Source: Weissella muntiaci
Lineage (GTDB): Bacteria; Bacillota; Bacilli; Lactobacillales; Lactobacillaceae
Length of the DNA: 64,000 bases
Reading direction: 5' to 3'
Assembly: GCF_008107635.1 (NCBI RefSeq)
Contig: NZ_SDGZ01000008.1
Coordinates: 48,626-112,625, forward strand
In this document: one piece after another, positions 43,767 through 52,480 of the stretch
Layout: every line of letters starts with the position of its first letter
Position numbering within the stretch: the stretch's first letter is position 1
The notes under the pieces: model-generated
The model's database searches: none
What the model was told of the DNA's origin: nothing
What the model saw: the letters and a program-made list of their open reading frames with translations, nothing else
Program-made: the position numbers and the translations under genes

Positions 43767-44066
43767 CTAATGATTGTTTTTATACCTACCAAGGTACCGT
43801 TCTCCGTTGATTGTTGACTCTGAAATACCAATCTTATTCGCAATGCTTTTTAGTGAAAGTCCAGTCGTGTATAGATACTCAAATGTCCTATAACGTTCTG
43901 TATACTGTTCATGATTCCTTTTTTTATCAAGATTGTTCAATCCCTGAGCAAACGCCGGTGATTGTTTAATTGAGATTGTTTGGGTTGCTGCCTTTTCAAC
44001 CGTGACTCCATTGAAAGAAGCATTCTTTTCAAAGTTATAATTTCCAACAGTCCCTACATCGTTCAT
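43767..44066 (-). CDS. small HTH protein, 99 aa
   Basis: A disordered N-terminus (1-45) is followed by a C-terminal helix-turn-helix (about 62-90: YTTGLSLKSIANKIGISESTINGERY). The RBS is GGAGAG. It is the first gene of a three-gene operon with gtfA/gtfB, so it may regulate glycosylation genes. The cluster of phased heptad sites at 44341-44416 lies 275 bp upstream. Confidence 0.7.
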   Translation of the reverse strand: MNDVGTVGNYNFEKNASFNGVTVEKAATQTISIKQSPAFAQGLNNLDKKRNHEQYTERYRTFEYLYTTGLSLKSIANKIGISESTINGERYLGRYKNNH

Positions 44067-44445
44067 CGTTACTCTCCATCATGTATTTGTTTAAAATTTA
44101 ATATATGTTATTCTTATTTTGTCGAAAGACATTGTAAATAATACTGGGTGGCACCTGTATTCTTTCAACGTTTATTGGATTGATCTATCTGTCAATTTTT
44201 TAAACACTCTACATCGTTCAACATGCATAGTCGCACCTTGTGTGCTGTACAGCTTGCTGGTTGATGTTAAAAAGCGTCGTTTGTTTACTTATTTATAAGT
44301 ATTCAACGACGCTTTTTTTAGTTCCATCCCTCTATTCCTAACAATTATCCAAATATTGCTTCAATATTATTATCGACATTGTTTAAACAATGTTCCAGCA
44401 TTATCAGGAGTATTGTTAAGAAAATTGATACAGCTTATATCTAAA
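44067..44445. other. intergenic with terminator and phased heptads
   Basis: A strong bidirectional hairpin (AAAAAGCGTCGT 44269-44280 / ACGACGCTTTTT 44306-44317, with an inner ACTTAT/ATAAGT stem) terminates neighbouring transcripts. Seven phased sites lie at 44341-44416. No gene is seen in 44067-44268. Confidence 0.7.
44341..44416. repeat. phased heptad cluster A (7 sites)
   Basis: Seven-base sites start at 44341, 44353, 44364, 44376, 44387, 44398 and 44410: ACAATTA, ATATTGC, ATATTAT, ACATTGT, ACAATGT, GCATTAT, GTATTGT. The spacing is always 11 or 12 bp and two central sites form ACATTGT-N4-ACAATGT. Same units as the array upstream of parA. Confidence 0.75.
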
Positions 44446-47112
44446 TTAGAATATAAACTCCTCTTGATAGACTTCAAGGAGGGTCACACCATTAATCACC
44501 CTTTCCTCCAACAAAGCAGTGACACCTTGTAATTGGACACTTTTTTGATTGATTAGTTCTTTCATTTCATTCACTGATATTTCTTGTATTTCCTTTATGG
44601 ACCAGATATACTTTCTGCCCTCATATTGCAACTTGCCATCTGTTACTTGCAAATTATTGTTACCATAAGTCTCGCTATCCATTTGTACTGCACTAAGGTG
44701 TTCAGTACGCGACGTCGACGTAGAAATATCATTAATGGCACTTTCCTTGAAGGGTACTTGCGGATCAGATGATTCAACATTTTCTAATTCCACACTTTTT
44801 AAAACCGGCCTTACAGTAGGTGTTAATTCTGAAACAGATTGTTTTACATCCGGCATTGGTGGCTGTTTATTGTCACTTGAATGTTCAGATTGAATGTCCA
44901 CATCTTGTTTTCTTGTATGCTCTTCCTTATGGGCAACTTTCGGTTCAGGGTCCGAATCGTGCGTAGGCGCTTCCCCTGGTATCACATCATACCCACTAAT
45001 TATCTTGGCAATGAAATCGTCTGTCGTCATTTCATCGTTATTCACTGGGGTGCTGTTTGTTTCAAATTTCTCAGTATTGTCGGTATATTTCGGCAATCCA
45101 TCATGGATTTCTACATCTGCAGAGGACTTAGTTTCTACCTGATTATCAGATTTAACTAGTTGCTCTGTTTTTGGCCGTTCTACAAGTTCATTTCGTTCAA
45201 CATTTAAAGGTGCGATCCCTAGTTCTGAATTATTCGCTAATTCAGTTTGAGTACGAATATTTGTATCAGCAGATTGAGTCGTTTGTTTACCAAATGAATC
45301 GTCTTTATTTGGTACGGCACTCAAATCATTGTCATTTTTGGATAAAGTATTAGATTTCATGATGGGGATGTCATTTTTCAACATTTCCTTCACTTGCCTA
45401 AGAACCTGATCTTCGGAGATAACACCTTGTCCATAATCGTCTATTTGCTTATGCAAGAATTTGGTCGTATCCTCAGAGGCTAGCATTGTACCTTGCATGA
45501 TTCTGGCTCCATACATACCTTTCTCTGAGTTCGTTAGTATTCCCCCACGTTCTTCGATAACCATTTTCTCGTCTACAAGTTTTGCAAGAGTTTGCACTCG
45601 CGTAGCCCCAGTTCCTATCTGTTGCCTGAATAGAAAGTCCATCAAAGTCTTTTGAGTCATCAGAGGTGGCCTACTAGTTACTGCTTCATCTACTATTGGA
45701 AATGCGACCTTATTAAAGCCTTCCCAGACACTAAAGAAGTTCTTTGTTGGCTCTATGATCAAATACCAGTTTGGTTCTACAATTATGCTTTTAGATGCGG
45801 TCATTTTTGGATATTCAGATAAATGAGCGCTATACGTTGCAATCGTTGCATCCTTCGAGAATAAAGCCAAAAATCTTCTTGCTAGATATAAATAAATTGC
45901 CTGGGCGAATTCACCAAACTCATCCAACTCCTGTAATGAGTCTGGAACTCTTGTACCAGGCCTATTTGCCCCATGACTTCCCCCATCTTCAATAAAACGT
46001 TTTGCTAAAAGAGTAGATGGTTTCCGGAAATCGAGTACGGACTTATCGGCTTCAATTACATTGGCGATGCTCTCAGACACCGGTCTTAATTCTTCAAACT
46101 GTTCATTAGTTATCTTTCGGTCCTGAGTACGCGGATAGGACACGTAACCTTTTTCATACATTTTTTGGTAGGTCTCCAAGACAACTTTTGACGTAGCTCC
46201 CAATTTCGCCATCTGACCTGATAATGTAGATAAGTCGGGCAAAATTGGAATTGCTCTTTTAGAATATTTCACGTCTTCTTCTATAACAGTTGCCGCTTCA
46301 ACCATTGAAGCAATGCTATTATTTGCCTCAATTGGGCTATCGAATACATGTTCTTCATCTCTATCAGAAAACTTATGCGAATTTTCCCCGGGCTCATCAT
46401 TGTCTACATATTTAACTTTGTAAGTGGTAGTTGGCATAAATGAGCGATTTAGTTCAAATTGATTGTAAATTTTTGATAGTATTATCGTTTTCAGTCTACC
46501 TTCATTGATGACTTCACGCTTTTCTAACGAAGACTGAGTTAGAGTGGATGCGATACGAACATACTGCTGGGTTAGAAAATCAAACCTTTGCCTAATTTCT
46601 GCCTTGCGAACTGGGATATTTAAATTAGTATCTACTGGTCTCAAGTTCCTAAAAGCCCTAAGTATAGAATTACGTGACTCATCACTAAAATCTAACCTGA
46701 GAACATTTCTATTGTTATGTAGAAAATCAAGTACCTCCCAAACTAATAAGTCCCCTTCTCCTGATGGATCATTATCTGTTGCTATTACAATGTTTTTTGT
46801 TCTAGGTAGAAAGGAACGTAAGTTTTCAAGCACCTTCTCCTTACCCGGTAACATTTCTTTTTTCCAACTAAATATTCTGTGATCCCATATATCACTCACA
46901 GTTTCAGGAATACCCCAGCGTTTAATTTTTTCTTCAAGTACTGGACTAACCATTTGATGTGGTTCTAAGAGTCGCATTATATGACCTTGAAGTGACACCA
47001 ATTGATAATTACCACCATTTTCCAATTGCCCCCGGTCTCCACCTAGAGCTTTACTAAAGTTTTGCATGGCAGATGGTTTTTCCGTTATTACTAAATAATC
47101 AATAAATTCCAT
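44446..47112 (-). CDS. topB: DNA topoisomerase III, plasmid-type with long C-tail
   Basis: The 888-aa type IA topoisomerase has a TOPRIM domain (about 5-150) with ITEKPSA and the acidic ATDNDPSGEGD motif. The active-site Tyr lies in YVSYPRT (about residue 330), followed by GATRVQTLAKL near 520. After about residue 590 comes a 240-residue acidic, Ser/Asn-rich disordered tail and a compact about 50-residue end (GRKYIWSIKEIQEIS). No zinc fingers are seen. Plasmid TopB homologues accompany conjugation or theta-replication genes and resolve replication intermediates. Its promoter shares a 16-bp element with the 56550 operon. Confidence 0.92.
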   Translation of the reverse strand: MEFIDYLVITEKPSAMQNFSKALGGDRGQLENGGNYQLVSLQGHIMRLLEPHQMVSPVLEEKIKRWGIPETVSDIWDHRIFSWKKEMLPGKEKVLENLRSFLPRTKNIVIATDNDPSGEGDLLVWEVLDFLHNNRNVLRLDFSDESRNSILRAFRNLRPVDTNLNIPVRKAEIRQRFDFLTQQYVRIASTLTQSSLEKREVINEGRLKTIILSKIYNQFELNRSFMPTTTYKVKYVDNDEPGENSHKFSDRDEEHVFDSPIEANNSIASMVEAATVIEEDVKYSKRAIPILPDLSTLSGQMAKLGATSKVVLETYQKMYEKGYVSYPRTQDRKITNEQFEELRPVSESIANVIEADKSVLDFRKPSTLLAKRFIEDGGSHGANRPGTRVPDSLQELDEFGEFAQAIYLYLARRFLALFSKDATIATYSAHLSEYPKMTASKSIIVEPNWYLIIEPTKNFFSVWEGFNKVAFPIVDEAVTSRPPLMTQKTLMDFLFRQQIGTGATRVQTLAKLVDEKMVIEERGGILTNSEKGMYGARIMQGTMLASEDTTKFLHKQIDDYGQGVISEDQVLRQVKEMLKNDIPIMKSNTLSKNDNDLSAVPNKDDSFGKQTTQSADTNIRTQTELANNSELGIAPLNVERNELVERPKTEQLVKSDNQVETKSSADVEIHDGLPKYTDNTEKFETNSTPVNNDEMTTDDFIAKIISGYDVIPGEAPTHDSDPEPKVAHKEEHTRKQDVDIQSEHSSDNKQPPMPDVKQSVSELTPTVRPVLKSVELENVESSDPQVPFKESAINDISTSTSRTEHLSAVQMDSETYGNNNLQVTDGKLQYEGRKYIWSIKEIQEISVNEMKELINQKSVQLQGVTALLEERVINGVTLLEVYQEEFIF

Positions 47113-47128
47113 TTTTTCTTCTTTTCTG

Positions 47129-47193
47129 TTGATAGCGTTATTTATCTATATTTACAATAATAACAGAACTTTATAACCTTTAAACAACCTTTT
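47129..47193 (-). promoter_or_regulatory. topB promoter with shared 16-bp element
   Basis: Minus strand: TTGTAA (47152-47157), 17 bp, TATCAA (47129-47134). AGATAAATAACGCTAT (47132-47147) in the spacer and -10 is identical to 56489-56504 in another promoter. AAAAGGTTGTTTAAAGG (47177-47193) lies just upstream. Confidence 0.65.
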
Positions 47194-47232
47194 GATAATC
47201 TTTTGAAACGAATTGTATGATTACAAGAGCAA

Positions 47233-47270
47233 AAAAAAGATACCAATGTTTGCACATCAGTATCTTTGAT
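47233..47270 (-). terminator. terminator of the tandem RHH gene
   Basis: AAAGATAC / GTATCTTT (47236-47243 / 47260-47267) with an A-run that reads as a T-run on the minus strand. Confidence 0.8.
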
Positions 47271-47272
47271 TA

Positions 47273-47686
47273 TTAAAATGTCATTTGGAAAGGCGAACGT
47301 CCATTCGCAATAGTTCGATAAATTGCAAAAGTCATAAGTGCCTGAATGGTGAACCCTTCTTCTTCCAAAATCTTGTTGGCTCTGTCCTTCTGTTCACGAG
47401 TAAAACGCACCTGGATAGGAGTACGTTCGCCATGAGCCTCCGGTGTGTTTTGTGGACCATTACTAGGGACATTATCAAACTGATCCTGTTTACTATCAGC
47501 ATTAAAGAAATCTAAGTGCATTGGCGACTTACCATTTTTTATCATTTGTAATACAACAAATCGTAGTAGATCTTGTACCTGCATTCCGTCCTTAGCTAAA
47601 ATGCTGTTAGCCTTATTTTTAATATCTTCAAAAATTCTGACCTGTAGAACTACTTGTTCTTCATTGGCATCTTGTTTGGTTGTCAT
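47273..47686 (-). CDS. tandem ribbon-helix-helix (RelB/DinJ-like) protein
   Basis: The 137-aa protein is two fused RHH units: residues about 10-60 (VVLQVRIFEDIKNKANSIL...KSPMHLDF) and 88-137 (TPIQVRFTREQKDRANKIL...RSPFQMTF), joined by a Gln/Asn-rich linker. Each unit resembles the 56-aa orphan at 10685. One chain could supply both halves of an RHH dimer. There is no toxin partner. The promoter carries an inverted repeat CTCTGATA-N23-TATCAGAG around a TATAAT, pointing to autoregulation. Confidence 0.78.
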   Translation of the reverse strand: MTTKQDANEEQVVLQVRIFEDIKNKANSILAKDGMQVQDLLRFVVLQMIKNGKSPMHLDFFNADSKQDQFDNVPSNGPQNTPEAHGERTPIQVRFTREQKDRANKILEEEGFTIQALMTFAIYRTIANGRSPFQMTF

Positions 47687-47694
47687 TTTATAAC

Positions 47695-47733
47695 CTCTGA
47701 TAAACTTAATTTAATGGTTTTATTATATCAGAG
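47695..47733 (-). promoter_or_regulatory. operator-flanked promoter of the tandem RHH gene
   Basis: Inverted 8-bp arms at 47695-47702 and 47726-47733. The minus-strand -10 TATAAT (47723-47728) overlaps one arm; AGAGG of the other arm doubles as the RBS. Confidence 0.6.
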
Positions 47734-47912
47734 ATAAACTTCTAATAAAATGAATTTTTTTTGAACTCTATTGTCTTAATCTATTTACAAGTTGTAAGAG
47801 GAAACACCGCAAAGCCTATTATGCTGGGATTTTTCCATTTAATACTATTAAAATCCTGAAATTCATTTTAAATAGATATTTATGTTTTAGTTAAGGCCAA
47901 ACGGACCAATTA

Positions 47913-50669
47913 TTAGATAATACCAGACTCTACTTGCTCTGCATTTCCCTTAGCATCAGTCTTATCAGTTACCAGATATTCCTCCTCCCCTTTTGTCTCA
48001 AATTCTTTAATGAGAGCTACAACGTCACCATTTAGATCCGACTGATTGTTTTGTCTTGAATAACCAAACTGCAGCTGTGCTTCGTAATTGTTAATATCAA
48101 ATGCGTTAAGGTCCTTCTCGTATTGTGCCTTATACTCTTCGGGCGTCATCTTTACATTCGCCTCTTGAGGTTTAGCATTCTCAATTTCTGTTGCAGCTGC
48201 AGCAACCTTATCAGCCACAATATCTTCATCGAGGCCAGAAATAACATCAATTAATTCAAGTTCAATTTTGGAATATTCATGTTCAATTCTACTATTAGCT
48301 GCGTCATTCCAGATCTCTTCAAGAGCTTTCATATCATTTGACCCCTCTGAACTATCAAACTTCTCACTCTCAGGCAGATTTTCAATTTCAGCCCAAATGT
48401 TTCTGAGTTCGTTGTCTGGTCTTGGGTTTGATACTACATCCATCTTCTGTTTATTATCTTGCATGTACGCATATGCAATTGTGAATTCTTCTAGCCCTTT
48501 AATCTCTTCTGGTGTCATTACCTGACTTTCAACTGGTTTAAAGGTATTACGCATACCCAGCTCAAAATGTTTATAAGTCCCCATAATTTTCGACATCACT
48601 TCAGCATCCTGTATGCTACCACCACCAAACACACCAATTGTTCGAGCATTACTTATTAGTGTTTCATAAAATTGTGCTCCAAATTGTCTTGAAAGTTGTG
48701 CAGAACCTGCTTGAACAGCCATAGTATACGGAGAATTGTATTTTCGAGCTTCAGCTAAAACTTGTGGGAACCCTTCATAAATATACCCTGCGACCTCATC
48801 CATTATTGAAGGAATCACAACTTCCCCATTTGCTGATCTATTCAAAACTGCGTTGTTATGGATAATGAATTCTAATCTAGCAATTGTAGATGATACCAAA
48901 GTTGTATTCTCTTGAGATTGAGCTCCTGTTTCATATAGATTAATGCCACCGTACTTAAATATATCTTCCGGATTAATGGGGTCATTTTCAGTAAACAACA
49001 ATCTATATACCGATGGGTTTGTATGAAGCTCAGAAAAACGATTGTAAAGGTTCTTAACATATTGTTGTTGTGTATCTACCAACATACCTTTATCCGATTC
49101 AAAAAAGGTACTTGCAAGAACTTTAAATACTCCATTAGCAATATTGTGTTGCATTTCAACTTCTCGAAATTTTGTCTCCAGGGCTTTCATTTCGGTCTCG
49201 TAATCATAATCAGTACTGTCTATATCTAAGGCACTCATCTCACTAATGATTTTACCCTCTAGTGTTTCATACCCAGCAAGTAACTCACCCCTATATTTTT
49301 TTAAGTCTTCAAATGTACTTTCTGGATCAGTTACATATAAAAATACTTTTTCTAACGACGGATTGATTACCTTTCGCTCTCTATTATGACTCTTAGCTTC
49401 TTTGTTTTCGTGTGCTTGTTCAAGTAACGTTACATATTTTTGAAGATAGACTCTCAATCTTAAATAGTCACGTTCAGACTGAACAAAGAAATCATTGCCA
49501 CCCTTTTCCGGAGTTAAAACTTCAAGTAATAATCCTTGAACCTTTATAACTGGGCCATGCATTATCATTAAGCTCCTTGTGTTTTCATCGTATGGCTTAA
49601 TATGATTGATCACTTTTTCAGGAAGCCCCATTGCCAAGGCCATGCTATGTGCTTTTTCTGCAAAATCAGCTGGATCTATTGAGACAAATCCACCAACATA
49701 ATTCGCCCCACCCTTTTGAGATATAAGCAAATTTTTTTCTTTTAATTCATGATATGCCCTAATAAAATAAATGTATTTCTGAATTATTTGTTGTGCGTCT
49801 CTTAAAAAAACAACGGAGGTTTTACCAGTTCCTACAACTCCTTCGATCAACTTGTTTAACTTAGTATCGTGAACAGGAACCACAACCTCCTCTTTCGTTT
49901 TGACGCTACGTCCTAGTATCATATTACCTTGATTTTTGTCATACTTTGGAAGATATAACTTTTGTAAATCCTCATCATAAAATTCGTACTCTTTCAGCAT
50001 TTCGTCTTGGTATTGATCGTAACGAATCATTTTACCCATCCAGCGAGCATAGAGTTGCGCAGCAATCGCATAGGCAGCTGACATAAGAACCAAATGATTG
50101 AATATCGGCCAACCAGTCAACATATTGACAGTTCCCTGAGATATCCAGGAAACGTGATGAATGGTCATGTAATTCAATATTGGAATTAGCCAAAAGACAA
50201 TTGGTAACTCAATTAGCAAAGCCACTCCCCATTTTAGTGTGGTTAGCATTCTTTCTAACAGTCCATATTTCAGCTGCTTTCTTTTTTCTAAGGCTGTATC
50301 ATCGTCGTTACCCTCGAACCATGTATTGAGATAAGACACATTTATGTAACTCACAAAACCAAATAAATACTGGTCTACAATGTAAACCATACAAACGGCA
50401 ATGATCGCTACCGCAAATATTATTGGTAAGAATACTGCCGTTCTAAATGTAAAACCGATCAATCCCAGGACAAAAGTGCCCCAAAAACTAATTATTATCC
50501 CTTGCCTTAGTCTCACAGCAATATCAGAAAGTTTATCAAATGCTATTTCTAAGTCGTATTGTTCACCGCCTAAAGATAGAATCCATTTTTTTATTATTTT
50601 TCTTCCTGACACCAGGTATTTTATTGGAAAGCTTTCTTTCTCGAATTTATCACTTCGTAATTTATCCAT
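47913..50669 (-). CDS. TraG/VirD4-type coupling protein (conjugation ATPase)
   Basis: The 918-aa protein has four to five N-terminal membrane helices (about 55-215) and then an ATPase with GVVGTGKTS (Walker A, about residue 285) and VVIPSIMDEVAGYI (Walker B). SPYTMAVQAGSAQLSRQFG is the TraG-like Gln-containing segment downstream. A long acidic C-tail follows (about 740-918). Coupling proteins bring the relaxase-DNA complex to the type IV channel. It is larger than most VirD4 proteins. The 50702 membrane gene directly precedes it, 32 bp away, and is its probable partner. Confidence 0.85.
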   Translation of the reverse strand: MDKLRSDKFEKESFPIKYLVSGRKIIKKWILSLGGEQYDLEIAFDKLSDIAVRLRQGIIISFWGTFVLGLIGFTFRTAVFLPIIFAVAIIAVCMVYIVDQYLFGFVSYINVSYLNTWFEGNDDDTALEKRKQLKYGLLERMLTTLKWGVALLIELPIVFWLIPILNYMTIHHVSWISQGTVNMLTGWPIFNHLVLMSAAYAIAAQLYARWMGKMIRYDQYQDEMLKEYEFYDEDLQKLYLPKYDKNQGNMILGRSVKTKEEVVVPVHDTKLNKLIEGVVGTGKTSVVFLRDAQQIIQKYIYFIRAYHELKEKNLLISQKGGANYVGGFVSIDPADFAEKAHSMALAMGLPEKVINHIKPYDENTRSLMIMHGPVIKVQGLLLEVLTPEKGGNDFFVQSERDYLRLRVYLQKYVTLLEQAHENKEAKSHNRERKVINPSLEKVFLYVTDPESTFEDLKKYRGELLAGYETLEGKIISEMSALDIDSTDYDYETEMKALETKFREVEMQHNIANGVFKVLASTFFESDKGMLVDTQQQYVKNLYNRFSELHTNPSVYRLLFTENDPINPEDIFKYGGINLYETGAQSQENTTLVSSTIARLEFIIHNNAVLNRSANGEVVIPSIMDEVAGYIYEGFPQVLAEARKYNSPYTMAVQAGSAQLSRQFGAQFYETLISNARTIGVFGGGSIQDAEVMSKIMGTYKHFELGMRNTFKPVESQVMTPEEIKGLEEFTIAYAYMQDNKQKMDVVSNPRPDNELRNIWAEIENLPESEKFDSSEGSNDMKALEEIWNDAANSRIEHEYSKIELELIDVISGLDEDIVADKVAAAATEIENAKPQEANVKMTPEEYKAQYEKDLNAFDINNYEAQLQFGYSRQNNQSDLNGDVVALIKEFETKGEEEYLVTDKTDAKGNAEQVESGII

Positions 50670-50701
50670 AATAGGTCCTTTGTTTCTTTACTACTATCTC
50701 T

Positions 50702-51292
50702 CTATAAAATTTTATGAATGAACATAATAATATGAAATACGACCACTGCGAATGTAAAAATCATTGCTATGGTCACCATTGTTGGCAGCGTTCTGTACTC
50801 CCTTTCACCATCTTGCGTTAGCCTTGGATCTCTGTATAACGACCCCACAAAGAAATTAATCAGGTTATCTATCATAATCAAAGGAGTTCTATATAGGAAT
50901 GTTATTATCATAACCACTATCGCTAACAAACTAGCTATTGACGTAAATCCTAAGTTCCAGACACCGAACACTAAGACCAAAAATACAGTCATACCAATCA
51001 CAACAAAATACAAACCAGTGATTAATACCTTCACAACACCTAATCTTCCGTTGTGAGTATCATCTTGATCAACAGGATCTCGAGCAACGGCTGAAAGAAT
51101 AAAGAGCAAAATAATGACAAAATATATTACAAACCAGACCCAAAAACTAATATTTCCAAATTCTATGCCATTTTTTAACAATTTCATCACTGGCATATTT
51201 TGAGTAGCTGTCCCCTTCCCATTGTCATTATCAAAATTTAAGTAACCGTTGGTAGCTTTCAAAAGTAATAATGAAAACAACTTTATATTCAT
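50702..51292 (-). CDS. multi-span membrane protein, partner of coupling protein
   Basis: The 196-aa protein starts at ATG 51292, since AAGGGAG is 8 bp upstream; the two earlier starts lack spacing. Four helices (about 40-65, 85-110, 110-130, 165-190) are separated by short loops and the N-terminal 35 residues are Asn/Gly-rich. Small multispan proteins encoded before the coupling protein are common in transfer operons. The family is not recognised. Its upstream region carries phased heptad cluster B. Confidence 0.65.
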   Translation of the reverse strand: MNIKLFSLLLLKATNGYLNFDNDNGKGTATQNMPVMKLLKNGIEFGNISFWVWFVIYFVIILLFILSAVARDPVDQDDTHNGRLGVVKVLITGLYFVVIGMTVFLVLVFGVWNLGFTSIASLLAIVVMIITFLYRTPLIMIDNLINFFVGSLYRDPRLTQDGEREYRTLPTMVTIAMIFTFAVVVFHIIMFIHKIL

Positions 51293-51323
51293 TGTCATAC
51301 TCCCTTCGACATAATCACGTTTA

Positions 51324-51398
51324 ACATTAGTTACCACATTACTAGGACATTATCCCAACAATGTCTCTTACATTGTTCCAATATTATCGAAACATTAT
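51324..51398. repeat. phased heptad cluster B (7 sites)
   Basis: Sites start at 51324, 51336, 51347, 51358, 51370, 51381 and 51392: ACATTAG, ACATTAC, ACATTAT, ACAATGT, ACATTGT, ATATTAT, ACATTAT. The spacing is 11 or 12 bp. It fills the divergent gap between the coupling-protein operon and the nuclease gene. Confidence 0.75.
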
Positions 51399-51431
51399 TG
51401 TGTAAATAATCAATATCCGTCCACGTGCTGA

Positions 51432-51480
51432 TATAATTATAACAGTTTAGAATTTACGAAAGGTTATTAAATGGTTTAAT
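51432..51480 (+). promoter_or_regulatory. -10 and shared AAAGGTTRTT element before the nuclease
   Basis: TATAAT at 51432-51437; GAAAGGTTATTAAATGG at 51458-51474 matches elements upstream of topB, the initiator and the 56550 gene. Two mini-ORFs (MV-stop at 51471 and MVIHLISSDEK-stop overlapping the nuclease start) may couple translation. Confidence 0.5.
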
Positions 51481-51506
51481 TATGGTTATACATTTAATTA
51501 GCAGCG

Positions 51507-52424
51507 ATGAAAAATAAGTTATTATCAGTAAAGCCAACAGTTCGACAATTAATTGTTATTCTTGTATTTGCCGGCTTAATTATTGTCCAATTCTTTTCCT
51601 CACCACTTTGGGTTAATCCTGGCAGAACATCAATTGCTAAGCCCAAATCACAAATTAATGAAACTATCACCAGTTCTTCTACTTCTCAAAAAAATGAGAC
51701 AAGAAGGATTACCCATCAGACTATAGGCAACCCTCCGACCAAAAAACTTGCTGAAAGCATTCTAAGTGGCAATATGTTGAGCCAAGTATATAGTGAAGAC
51801 CATGTTGATTCTGAAACTATAAAGTGGAACGGGTTCGGTGCTTTTGAGATTAACAACAACAAGTCTAATCTCAAGACCGACAAAAATGCTGGAACCTATG
51901 TATCCTTTGGGCAACAAACAAATACGGGCCAGAATACAAAATCTGTAGCGCAGGTTGATAAATCTAGTTATCAGCCGAATAAACGTGAGGAAACTGGTAA
52001 TGGAAGAAGTGATTTCAAACCAGTAGGATTTCATCAAATGAAAATCGGTGGTCCATACAATTATTTGTATAATCGAGGACATGCTCTAGGTTATGCTATC
52101 ATTGGCAATATTAGTGGTGTCGACGCGTCGGAATCAAATAAGAACAATATTACGACTCAAACTGCCTGGTCCAATCAAGCATCAGAAAATGATAATCATA
52201 ATACCGGTCAAAATTATTATGAAGGAATAGTACGAGCAGCTGAAACAGAAGGCAAATTTATTATTTATTCCGTATCTCCAATTTATCAAACAAAAGATGA
52301 TCTATTGCCAGTAGCTAACCATCTAGAAGCTAGTTCATCGGATGGGACAGTAAACTTCAATGTATTAATTCCTAACGTACAACCCGGTTACCAAATAAAT
52401 TACGCAACGGGATATGCAAATTAA
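51507..52424 (+). CDS. membrane-anchored DNA/RNA non-specific endonuclease
   Basis: The 305-aa protein has an N-terminal helix (about 14-32), a Ser/Thr-rich linker (about 40-75) and a nuclease domain with NRGHALGYAI (His of the DRGH-like motif, about residue 191), followed by a conserved Asn/Gln-rich ITTQTAWSNQ. This is the EndA-like His-Me finger fold, acting outside the cell on DNA. In streptococci EndA degrades incoming or extracellular DNA; on a plasmid it could limit competing DNA (inference). The RBS is weak and a perfect terminator follows. Confidence 0.82.
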   Translation: MKNKLLSVKPTVRQLIVILVFAGLIIVQFFSSPLWVNPGRTSIAKPKSQINETITSSSTSQKNETRRITHQTIGNPPTKKLAESILSGNMLSQVYSEDHVDSETIKWNGFGAFEINNNKSNLKTDKNAGTYVSFGQQTNTGQNTKSVAQVDKSSYQPNKREETGNGRSDFKPVGFHQMKIGGPYNYLYNRGHALGYAIIGNISGVDASESNKNNITTQTAWSNQASENDNHNTGQNYYEGIVRAAETEGKFIIYSVSPIYQTKDDLLPVANHLEASSSDGTVNFNVLIPNVQPGYQINYATGYAN

Positions 52425-52458
52425 AAAAGATGATAGTGAGTTCACTATCATCTTTTTT
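52423..52458. terminator. bidirectional terminator
   Basis: Perfect 17-bp arms AAAAAAGATGATAGTGA / TCACTATCATCTTTTTT with a 2-base spacer, starting at the nuclease stop. Confidence 0.9.
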
Positions 52459-52480
52459 CGTTTTTATAAATTTATGTTCC

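Noticed and set aside
44881..45159. Overlapping plus-strand ORFs inside topB
   Set aside because: Shadows of the acidic repeat tail of topB; no RBS.
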